8,545 bases of DNA from contig JAESUA010000398.1 of assembly GCA_016763255.1 (NCBI GenBank), forward strand, positions 1 through 8,545, read 5' to 3'. This DNA comes from Magnetovibrio sp. (lineage in GTDB: Bacteria > Pseudomonadota > Alphaproteobacteria > Rhodospirillales > Magnetovibrionaceae). Positions 1 through 5,710 of this stretch are shown here, piece after piece (within the stretch, counting starts at the first letter, position 1; each line of letters opens with the position of its first letter). Position numbers and translations under genes: made by a program. A model generated the notes under the pieces. It saw only the letters and a program-made list of their open reading frames with translations. It did not search any database and was not told the DNA's origin.

Positions 1-620
1 GCCGTCACCAGCGGCACCGTGATGGTCGAGGTGGTCACCCCGCCGCTGTCATAGGCGATCCCGACGATTTCCGGCGGGGCAAAAAACGTCAACACCACCA
101 CCCCTAAATAGCCGACGATAATCACCCATTGGATCGGCCAGCCCTTGATGATGCGCACCACACCGATGACGATGGCAAAACCCACCGACAGCGCCACGGT
201 CATGCGCAAACCATAGGCATAACTGTCCATGGCGGCGGCATTTTTGGCGATCAAGCCACCTTCGGCCACGGTTTTTGCGGCTTCCGCGGCAACCGCGATC
301 AATGCCGGTTCAGCCACCGTGGTGCCAAAGCCAAGGGCGAAGGCAAAGCCCAACAGCCACACCACGCTGCCTTTTTTGGCAAACGCCTGGGCCATCGATT
401 CGCCCAACGGGAACAAACCCATTTCCAGGCCACGGACAAAAAATGCCAAGCCAAAAACCACCAATACGGTGCCAATCAGAATATCACCCAAATTGGGGAA
501 CGGCTGGCGAATCACGACGATTTGAAAAAAAGCGATCACCACGACGATGGGCAGCAGATCACGCGCAGCTTCCATCAAAAGCCGCGCCAAAACCTTGGCA
601 ATTTTTAGAAAGTCACCCAC
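1..620 (-). CDS. DUF1538-family multi-pass membrane protein (partial, C-terminus beyond window)
   Basis: I translated this minus-strand frame by hand: it is open from a GTG at 620 to the left edge, giving 206 codons without a stop. The protein is very hydrophobic, with about five likely membrane segments (roughly residues 22-37, 47-62, 86-108, 141-158, 165-181). It carries the motifs I associate with DUF1538 proteins: an [14 protein letters not shown] start, LFPLGE (69-74), [11 protein letters not shown] (97-107) and AYDSGGVTT (189-197). The function of the family is not established; transport is a guess from the topology and the polar Gly/Thr/Glu motifs inside membrane segments. The GTG start is chosen because an AGGGG Shine-Dalgarno lies 5 nt upstream and an in-frame TGA lies 13 codons before it; Met16 is the alternative. 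It sits 68 bp downstream of a 55-residue membrane protein gene on the same strand, probably in the same transcript. DUF1538 proteins are often about 230 residues per domain, so a second domain or gene may follow outside the window. Confidence 0.85.
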   Translation of the reverse strand, partial: MGDFLKIAKVLARLLMEAARDLLPIVVVIAFFQIVVIRQPFPNLGDILIGTVLVVFGLAFFVRGLEMGLFPLGESMAQAFAKKGSVVWLLGFAFALGFGTTVAEPALIAVAAEAAKTVAEGGLIAKNAAAMDSYAYGLRMTVALSVGFAIVIGVVRIIKGWPIQWVIIVGYLGVVVLTFFAPPEIVGIAYDSGGVTTSTITVPLVT

Positions 621-688
621 TTCGACCCCTGTTCCCCCTGAACCCCATGGTGTGGGTCAAGATGTACGTTACCCTAAAGATCGAGCCT

Positions 689-856
689 TCAAAAGGTGTA
701 GAAAGTCAGCAAAACGGCACCAACTATAGCCAATGCGACGCTGACAACAAACATCACCTCAAAGGCCGGGGCTTGCACCGCTTTAGCCTGGGGCTTTTTG
801 CGTGCTGCATGGAGAGCCGCTCGTTGGCGCATTGTGGCGTGATAAGCGTTTTGCAT
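689..856 (-). CDS. small single-pass membrane protein, 55 aa
   Basis: Hand translation gives a 55-residue protein starting MQNAYHATMRQRAA. Residues 10-28 are strongly basic (several Arg, Lys and His), followed by one hydrophobic segment (about 33-53, EVMFVVSVALAIVGAVLL) and a very short aromatic tail ending YTF. The positive-inside rule suggests a cytoplasmic N-terminus and one helix in the inner membrane, with no cleavage site evident. A clear Shine-Dalgarno (GGAG, 7 nt before ATG) and a good sigma70-like promoter about 140 bp upstream support it as a real gene, although it is short. It precedes the DUF1538 gene by 68 bp in the same direction, so it may be an accessory subunit or regulator of that membrane protein; this is inference only. 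I do not recognise the family. Confidence 0.7.
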   Translation of the reverse strand: MQNAYHATMRQRAALHAARKKPQAKAVQAPAFEVMFVVSVALAIVGAVLLTFYTF

Positions 857-870
857 GGTCGTTCTCCACT

Positions 871-900
871 ATCCGTGAGCATCCCCGTGAGGTGCCACCT
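871..900. repeat. short direct repeat and palindrome in the divergent intergenic region
   Basis: CCGTGAG occurs at 873-879 and 885-891, one turn-and-a-bit apart (12 bp), directly followed by the perfect 5-bp-arm palindrome AGGTG-C-CACCT (890-900). It lies in the leader of the minus-strand genes, next to their Shine-Dalgarno. A regulator site or RNA structure is possible, but the repeat is short and could be chance. Confidence 0.25.
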
Positions 901-992
901 AAAATATGCAACCTAATATAGGCTCCCTTATACGTACCAGGGGGCCTTTGCACGAGCGAAATTATCACTTGCCCATGCCGTGCCTTGATCCA

Positions 993-1022
993 ACTATAAT
1001 TTTGCCACAAAGCAAACGTCAA
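993..1022 (-). promoter_or_regulatory. sigma70-like promoter for the small membrane protein/DUF1538 unit
   Basis: On the minus strand the -35 box TTGACG (1017-1022) and the -10 box TATAGT (993-998) each match the sigma70 consensus at five of six bases and are separated by 18 bp. Transcription would start near 985, leaving a leader of about 130 nt before the ATG at 856. The leader contains a 12-bp-spaced direct repeat CTCACGG (873-891) just before the Shine-Dalgarno. Confidence 0.55.
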
Positions 1023-1030
1023 TTGGTAAT
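1002..1030 (+). promoter_or_regulatory. possible promoter for chvI
   Basis: TTGCCA (1002-1007) and GGTAAT (1025-1030) are 17 bp apart and match the sigma70 boxes at five and four of six bases. A start near 1037 would give a leader of about 75 nt to the chvI ATG. It overlaps the opposing promoter at 993-1022, so the two divergent units could compete for polymerase or share an operator. Weak -10 match; other AT-rich sequences nearby (1043-1052) could serve instead. Confidence 0.3.
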
Positions 1031-1111
1031 CAGCATCGTTCACATATTTTTTTAGCGATTGTGGGGTGCTTTGAGGTTAAAATCTCTTCGAAACAACATT
1101 TTGGAACCGCC

Positions 1112-1795
1112 ATGTCCCAAATCATCGCCCTGGTCGATGACGACCGCAATATCCTCACCTCCGTCTCCATGACCCTGGAGGCCGAAGGCTTCGAGGTGCA
1201 CACCTACAATGACGGCCAAGAAGCGCTGCGCGAAATGTCGCGCAACCCGCCCGATCTGGCAGTGTTGGACATCAAGATGCCGCGTATGGACGGCATGGAA
1301 TTGTTGGGCGAGTTGAAAAAGCGCAATGATTTGCCGGTGATTTTTTTGACCTCCAAAGACGATGAGCTGGACGAGGCCATGGGTCTGCGCATGGGCGCCG
1401 ACGACTACATCAAAAAACCCTTTTCCCAGCGCTTGTTGATCGAACGCATCCGCGCCGTGCTGCGCCGCCGCGAACCACCCAGTGCCTCGGCAGAGGTCAT
1501 CCAGCGGGGCGAATTGACCTTGGACAGCACCCGTCATTTGTGTGTGTGGAAAAATAAGCCGGTTAATCTTACCGTCACCGAATTTTTGCTGCTGCAAGCT
1601 TTGGCGCGCACCCCCGGTCACGTCAAAAGCCGCGACCAGCTGATCGATGCGGCTTATGGCGAGCATATTTACGTCGATGATCGCACCATCGACAGCCACA
1701 TCAAACGCCTGCGCCGCAAGTTTCGCGAAGTGGATGATGAATTTGGTGCCATCGAAACACTCTACGGTGTCGGCTATCGTTATTCGGATGAGTGA
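1112..1795 (+). CDS. chvI: ChvI-type response regulator (OmpR/PhoB family)
   Basis: A 227-residue cytoplasmic DNA-binding response regulator. The N-terminal receiver domain (about 1-120) has the acidic pocket DDD (9-11), phospho-acceptor Asp53 in [10 protein letters not shown], Thr80 and Lys102 in KKPF. A winged-helix trans_reg_C domain fills about 127-227 ([14 protein letters not shown], ending in YGVGYRY). The block [15 protein letters not shown] and the [11 protein letters not shown] segment are characteristic of ChvI rather than generic OmpR proteins. In rhizobia, Agrobacterium and Brucella ChvI with ChvG controls envelope, acid-response and exopolysaccharide genes; the targets here are unknown. 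I chose ATG 1112 over the in-frame ATG at 1061 because ChvI proteins begin right before the IALVDDD strand; the 17 extra residues look like leader sequence. The ribosome site is weak (GGAA). The sensor gene chvG starts 15 bp after the stop. Confidence 0.93.
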   Translation: MSQIIALVDDDRNILTSVSMTLEAEGFEVHTYNDGQEALREMSRNPPDLAVLDIKMPRMDGMELLGELKKRNDLPVIFLTSKDDELDEAMGLRMGADDYIKKPFSQRLLIERIRAVLRRREPPSASAEVIQRGELTLDSTRHLCVWKNKPVNLTVTEFLLLQALARTPGHVKSRDQLIDAAYGEHIYVDDRTIDSHIKRLRRKFREVDDEFGAIETLYGVGYRYSDE

Positions 1796-1810
1796 TCAAA
1801 TCTATCTTTT

Positions 1811-3445
1811 ATGACGCACGTATCCACCCCGCCGCCCCCCACGCCACCGAGCGCCGCCGAAGCCCGGCGTTTTTCGCCGCTGACACGGCGCATCCTGGCG
1901 GTCAATTTGTTGGCCCCCGCTTTGTTGGTGACGGGGTTGTTTTATCTTGGTGAATATCGCCGCAACCTGATCTCCACCGAACTCTCGGCCCTGCGCACCC
2001 ATGCGGAAATATTCGCCGTGGCGCTGGGCGAAAGTGCGGTATCGGACATCGGCCAGCAGTTGTTGCCGGATCTGGCCAGCCAAATCGTGCGGCGCTTGGC
2101 CTTCACCGCCGAAACCCGCGCCCGGCTGTTTTCCTCTGACGGTGATTTGGTCGCCGATTCGCGGGTCTTGTTGGTGCCGGGTGGCCAAGTGCAGGCCCAA
2201 GCCCTGCCGCCACCAATCAGCTCCGAAGAAAAAGAAAGCTCGCTGAACAAAGTTTTTCGCATCCTCGATACCGTCTACATGTGGCTGCCGGGGGTGGTCG
2301 AGTTTCCGCCCTATCATGAAAAAGTCGAGCAGCACGCCAAGGATTACCGCGAGGCCATGGGCGCGTTGGATGGGGAAACCTGGGTGGCGCGCCGCTCCAT
2401 GCCCGATGGCTCGTTGATCCTGTCGGTGGCCATGCCGGTGACGCGTTATAAGCAAACCCTGGGCGTGTTGATGCTGTCCAAATCATCCGAAGATATCGAC
2501 GAAGCGCTGTTCGAGGTGCGGCTCGATATTCTCAAGGTGTTCATCGCCACCTTGGTGATCACCGTGTTGGTGTCGTTTTATTTGGCCGGCACCATCGCCC
2601 GACCGATCCGCATTTTGGCGCGCGCCGCCGATCGTGTGCGCAAGGGCAACCACCGCCAACACACCATCCCCGGATTGCGCGGGCGCAATGACGAAATCGG
2701 CGATTTGGCACTGGCGCTCAACGACATGACCGAAGCGTTGTGGGCGCGCATGGACGCCATCGAAGCGTTTGCCGCCGACGTCTCACACGAAATCAAAAAT
2801 CCGCTGACCAGCCTCAAAAGTGCGGTGGAAACGGCGGCCCGGATCAAAGACCCGGTCAAACATCGCAAGCTGATGGACGTGATCCAAGACGATGTCGAGC
2901 GCCTGGACCGCTTGATCAGCGATATTTCGGATGCCTCGCGGCTGGATGCGGAATTGTCACGCGCCGAAACCGCGTCGGTGGACATCGCCAAAATGCTCGC
3001 CACCTTGGCCGACATTCATTGCCATACCGCCAAAGATGGCGCACCTGAGCTGATCTGCGACGCGCAAGACGGGCTGTTGGTCAACGCCATGGAAGATCGC
3101 TTGGTACAGGTGTTTCGCAACCTGATCTCCAACGCCATCTCGTTCAGCCCCACGCACCAAGGCGCTGCCATTTACCTCAGCGCCCATCGTGATGGTCAAT
3201 TCATCACCGCCACGGTGCGTGACCAGGGCCCCGGCATTCCGGCCGGCAAAGAGCTCGATATCTTCAACCGATTTTATACCGAACGCCCGGAATCCGAAGA
3301 ATTTGGCCGCCATTCCGGCCTCGGCCTGTCGATCTCGAAACAAATCATCGAAGCCCACGGCGGTACCCTCACCGCGCAAACCCTGCATGATGCAGACGGC
3401 AAGGCGCAAGGCGCATGCTTTACCGTTTGCCTGCAGATCGCCTAA
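1811..3445 (+). CDS. chvG: ChvG-type sensor histidine kinase
   Basis: A 544-residue inner-membrane histidine kinase, partner of the preceding response regulator. A Pro-rich cytoplasmic start (5-13) leads to membrane segment 1 (about 27-47), a periplasmic sensor region (about 48-237), segment 2 (about 241-262) and a HAMP linker (about 262-315). The DHp helix follows, with phospho-acceptor His326 in DVSHEIKNPLTSL. The ATPase domain has the N box (Asn441 in RNLISNA), G1 box DQGPGIP (471-477) and G2 box GLGLS (503-507), so all catalytic elements are present. In relatives the kinase responds to acid or envelope stress and is held in check by the periplasmic protein ExoR; no exoR is in this window. 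I see no convincing Shine-Dalgarno before ATG 1811, so translation may be coupled to chvI, 15 bp upstream. hprK follows after 40 bp. Confidence 0.92.
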   Translation: MTHVSTPPPPTPPSAAEARRFSPLTRRILAVNLLAPALLVTGLFYLGEYRRNLISTELSALRTHAEIFAVALGESAVSDIGQQLLPDLASQIVRRLAFTAETRARLFSSDGDLVADSRVLLVPGGQVQAQALPPPISSEEKESSLNKVFRILDTVYMWLPGVVEFPPYHEKVEQHAKDYREAMGALDGETWVARRSMPDGSLILSVAMPVTRYKQTLGVLMLSKSSEDIDEALFEVRLDILKVFIATLVITVLVSFYLAGTIARPIRILARAADRVRKGNHRQHTIPGLRGRNDEIGDLALALNDMTEALWARMDAIEAFAADVSHEIKNPLTSLKSAVETAARIKDPVKHRKLMDVIQDDVERLDRLISDISDASRLDAELSRAETASVDIAKMLATLADIHCHTAKDGAPELICDAQDGLLVNAMEDRLVQVFRNLISNAISFSPTHQGAAIYLSAHRDGQFITATVRDQGPGIPAGKELDIFNRFYTERPESEEFGRHSGLGLSISKQIIEAHGGTLTAQTLHDADGKAQGACFTVCLQIA

Positions 3446-3485
3446 AGACGTTGACTCAAACGTCAGCTCGTTTCACGCTCATCGG

Positions 3486-3920
3486 ATGGAACGCATTCAC
3501 GCCACGTGTGTCGTCATCAAAGGTATGGGCATTTTGTTGCGCGGCCAGCCAGGCTGCGGCAAATCCGACCTTGCGTTGCGCCTGATCGACGAAGGTGCCG
3601 GACTGGTGGCCGACGATTACACCGAGTTGAGCATCAAGAATGACCATCTTTGCGCCTGTGCGCCACTGGCCATCCAGGGGTTATTGGAGGTGCGCGGCGT
3701 GGGCATCGTACGCATCGGCTGCATTCCCCGGGTTCCGGTGGTGGCAATCTTCGATCTGGTTACGCTGGCCCAAATTGAACGCCTGCCCGAGCCGCAAAAA
3801 GAATGTTTTGAAGGCGTGGACATTGCGCGCTATTGCCTGCATGGTTTCGATGCCTCGGCCACTACTAAGGTGCGTCTGGCGCTCAAAGCCCAGGCTGAAA
3901 ATTTATTTCATTGCCCTTAA
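3486..3920 (+). CDS. hprK: HPr kinase/phosphorylase, short alphaproteobacterial form
   Basis: A 144-residue cytoplasmic enzyme that in the family phosphorylates HPr on a serine using ATP and reverses this by phosphorolysis. The Walker A loop is GQPGCGKS (20-27). An acidic pair DD (43-44) sits in LVADDYTEL, and the HprK/P signature LEVRGVGI lies at 67-74. The Firmicute enzyme is about 310 residues; here only the catalytic C-terminal domain is present, as is usual in alphaproteobacteria. The frame is open far upstream into chvG, but ATG 3486 is chosen because alphaproteobacterial HprK proteins start right before an RIHATCV-like strand and the upstream residues look like shadow translation of chvG. 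The ribosome site is weak. Its target, HPr with a conserved Ser63, is encoded three genes downstream. rapZ begins 13 bp after the stop. Confidence 0.92.
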   Translation: MERIHATCVVIKGMGILLRGQPGCGKSDLALRLIDEGAGLVADDYTELSIKNDHLCACAPLAIQGLLEVRGVGIVRIGCIPRVPVVAIFDLVTLAQIERLPEPQKECFEGVDIARYCLHGFDASATTKVRLALKAQAENLFHCP

Positions 3921-3933
3921 AGCGTCAATTTTG

Positions 3934-4941
3934 ATGGATCGCCCGACCTTCATGACCAACCCCACCTCATCGCGTCCCCCATCACGCCCCCCATCACGCC
4001 CCAGGGCCTCGCCCCAGGCCTCGCCCCAGCAGACGTCACGCCAAGTCGTTCTCGTCACCGGTATGTCGGGGGCCGGAAAAACCACCGTACTCAAGGCGTT
4101 TGAGGATTTGGGCTTTGAGGCGCTGGACAATGTTCCGCTGTTTTTACTGCCCAACGTGGTCGCCCCCACCCAAGGCGAGCCCCGGCCCATTGCCATCGGC
4201 GTGGACATTCGCACCCGTGATTTTGCGACTCAAACCTTTATTGATCAGCTCAAGGGCTTGCGGGCACAATCCGATGTCGGGGTCCGGGTGCTGTTCGTCA
4301 ATTGTGACGATGAAGAATTGCTGCGCCGCTACACTGAAACCCGCCATCGCCATCCGCTGGCCCACGACCGTCCGGTGTTGGATGGCGTGCGCATCGAACG
4401 CAAGCTGGTCTCACCGCTTTTGGATGTTGCCGATGTCCAGTTGGATACCACCGGGCAAACCCCTTACGACGTCAAAAGTTTCCTCAATCACACCTTTGGC
4501 GAAATTGGCCGTAGCCAAGCCATGGCGGTGTTTGTGACCTCCTTTTCGTTTCGCAAAGGCATACCGCGAGATGCCGATTTTGTGTTCGATGTTCGCTTTT
4601 TGCGAAATCCCCATTATGATCCGGATCTTAATGACCTCACCGGGACCAACGTGAAGGTCCAGGCATACATCGAAGAAGATAATGAATTTGTAGATTTTTT
4701 CGCCAACCTGACGAACCTTTTGGGCCCCATGGTCCAGCGCTTCGCCGCAGAAGGTAAGTCGTACCTCACCATCGCGGTGGGCTGCACGGGTGGCAAACAC
4801 CGCTCCGTCTTCATCGCCGAAAAATTGGCGGTGTGGCTGGAAAAACGAGACACACACATCCGGCTCGCGCACCGCGATATGCCTACATCGGGGCAGGCTT
4901 GCAGCTTGGAACAAGAGAAACAAAACGGGAAAACGTCATGA
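3934..4941 (+). CDS. rapZ: RapZ/YvcJ-family nucleotide-binding protein (RNase adapter-like)
   Basis: A 335-residue cytoplasmic P-loop protein. Walker A is GMSGAGKT (43-50), followed by the family blocks LGFEALDNVP and IGVDIRTR. The C-terminal domain has FSFRKGIPRDADFVFDVRFL, LRNPHYDP and GCTGGKHRSV, all typical of RapZ. In E. coli RapZ binds a cell-wall amino-sugar precursor and guides RNase E to the sRNA GlmZ; in alphaproteobacteria the RNA partner is largely unknown, so the same role is inference. The N-terminus is extended by a Ser/Pro/Arg-rich low-complexity stretch (about 11-33) built on 12-bp DNA repeats. ATG 3952 is an equally possible start (329 residues); neither has a good Shine-Dalgarno. 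The stop codon overlaps the manX start (ATGA at 4938-4941), which indicates translational coupling to the phosphotransferase genes. Confidence 0.92.
   Translation: MDRPTFMTNPTSSRPPSRPPSRPRASPQASPQQTSRQVVLVTGMSGAGKTTVLKAFEDLGFEALDNVPLFLLPNVVAPTQGEPRPIAIGVDIRTRDFATQTFIDQLKGLRAQSDVGVRVLFVNCDDEELLRRYTETRHRHPLAHDRPVLDGVRIERKLVSPLLDVADVQLDTTGQTPYDVKSFLNHTFGEIGRSQAMAVFVTSFSFRKGIPRDADFVFDVRFLRNPHYDPDLNDLTGTNVKVQAYIEEDNEFVDFFANLTNLLGPMVQRFAAEGKSYLTIAVGCTGGKHRSVFIAEKLAVWLEKRDTHIRLAHRDMPTSGQACSLEQEKQNGKTS
3967..4029 (+). repeat. 12-bp tandem repeats in the 5' end of rapZ
   Basis: CCATCACGCCCC is repeated exactly at 3979-3990 and 3991-4002, with a degenerate copy (9 of 12 matches) at 3967-3978. GCCTCGCCCCAG is repeated exactly at 4006-4017 and 4018-4029. 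Both units are four codons long, so gain or loss of a copy keeps the frame. They encode the Ser-Arg-Pro-Pro and Ala-Ser-Pro-Gln stretches before the RapZ Walker A motif. Confidence 0.85.
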
Positions 4942-5345
4942 TCGGTATTGTGCTCGTGACCCATGGTCGCCTCGCCGAAGAACTGGTTGCCGCAATGGAA
5001 CACGTGGTTGGACCGCAAGATGCGGTCGCCACCATTTGCATCGGCCCCGACGACGACATGGAAGAACGCCGCCAACAAATTTTGGACTCCATCGCCAAAG
5101 TCGACGACGACAGCGGGGTCATTTTACTCACCGATATGTTTGGTGGCACGCCGTCCAACCTCGCCATTTCGGTGATCGAGAAGGCCAACGTCGAAGTCAT
5201 CGCCGGTGTGAACCTACCGATGCTCATCAAATTGGCCAGCGTGCGCGGTGAGGGCGTCCTCAAAGAGGTCGCGACCCAAGCCCAAGATGCCGGACGAAAA
5301 TACATTAACATCGCGTCGGACTTGCTCGCCCCCGACAGCAAATAA
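4938..5345 (+). CDS. manX: PTS EIIA component, mannose family (regulatory, without IIB/IIC)
   Basis: A 135-residue cytoplasmic protein covering one complete EIIA-Man domain. The phospho-acceptor is His9 in GIVLVTHG at the extreme N-terminus. The second family motif, LLTDMFGGTPSN, is at about 61-72. In E. coli ManX the EIIA domain is fused to IIB and works with membrane components; here no IIB, IIC or IID gene is nearby, so the protein is probably an end-acceptor in a regulatory phosphorelay, as proposed for alphaproteobacterial EIIA-Man. ATG 4938 is chosen because it puts the His motif at its normal position and overlaps the rapZ stop by 4 bp; a GGGA element lies just upstream. Followed after 29 bp by ptsH. 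The symbol follows common alphaproteobacterial usage (also ptsM). Confidence 0.9.
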   Translation: MIGIVLVTHGRLAEELVAAMEHVVGPQDAVATICIGPDDDMEERRQQILDSIAKVDDDSGVILLTDMFGGTPSNLAISVIEKANVEVIAGVNLPMLIKLASVRGEGVLKEVATQAQDAGRKYINIASDLLAPDSK

Positions 5346-5374
5346 GGTCAGCAATAAATACGGATCATAACCTG

Positions 5375-5695
5375 ATGGCTCAACAAACAATGGCTCAAGA
5401 CTTGGACCAGACCGTGACCTCCACGCCCATTGAATCGACCCTGACCATTCGCAATCAACGTGGTCTACACGCCCGCGCTGCGGCCAAATTTGTCAAGTTG
5501 GTCGGCGAGTTCGATGCCGATATCACCGTGGCCAAAGATGGCCAATCGGTATCAGGTGGCTCCATCATGGGGCTGATGATGCTGGCGGCGGGCATTGGCT
5601 CCAATATTTCTGTGACCGCTGATGGTGCAGAATGCAAAGCCGCCATGGCCGCCATCGCCGCGCTGATCGACAATAAATTCGGCGAAGAGTGCTAA
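5375..5695 (+). CDS. ptsH: phosphocarrier protein HPr
   Basis: A 106-residue cytoplasmic phosphocarrier. It receives phosphate from EI on His32 (RGLHARAAAKF, equivalent to His15 of E. coli HPr) and hands it to EIIA. Ser63 in GGSIMGLMML lies 31 residues after the histidine, exactly as Ser46 does in Gram-positive HPr, so it is the expected target of the HprK encoded upstream. HPr is usually 85-90 residues; this one has about 17 extra residues at the N-terminus (Gln/Thr/Asp-rich), if ATG 5375 is right. Met6 is an alternative start, and neither has a strong Shine-Dalgarno. ptsI starts 15 bp after the stop. Confidence 0.94.
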   Translation: MAQQTMAQDLDQTVTSTPIESTLTIRNQRGLHARAAAKFVKLVGEFDADITVAKDGQSVSGGSIMGLMMLAAGIGSNISVTADGAECKAAMAAIAALIDNKFGEEC

Positions 5696-5710
5696 GGGAG
5701 CCCCGCCCTC

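Noticed and set aside
129..916. Plus-strand open frames at 129-608, 229-525 and 275-916
   Set aside because: They lie opposite the DUF1538 and small membrane protein genes. Their translations are low-complexity and His/Gln/Pro-rich, without recognisable motifs.
783..1043. Minus-strand 86-codon frame in the chvI upstream region
   Set aside because: No Shine-Dalgarno or family resemblance; it overlaps the promoter and the better-supported 55-residue gene in another frame.
1052..1699. Minus-strand 215-codon frame antisense to chvI
   Set aside because: His/Gln/Gly-rich shadow translation typical of the strand opposite a GC-rich gene; chvI is unambiguous.
1802..2455. Minus-strand 217-codon frame antisense to chvG
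   Set aside because: Composition is that of an antisense shadow, and the sense frame encodes a complete sensor kinase.
3189..3485. Upstream extension of the hprK frame into chvG, and of the rapZ frame into hprK (3640-3933)
   Set aside because: The extra residues match no HprK or RapZ feature and overlap the coding region of the preceding gene; internal ATGs place the family motifs at their usual positions.
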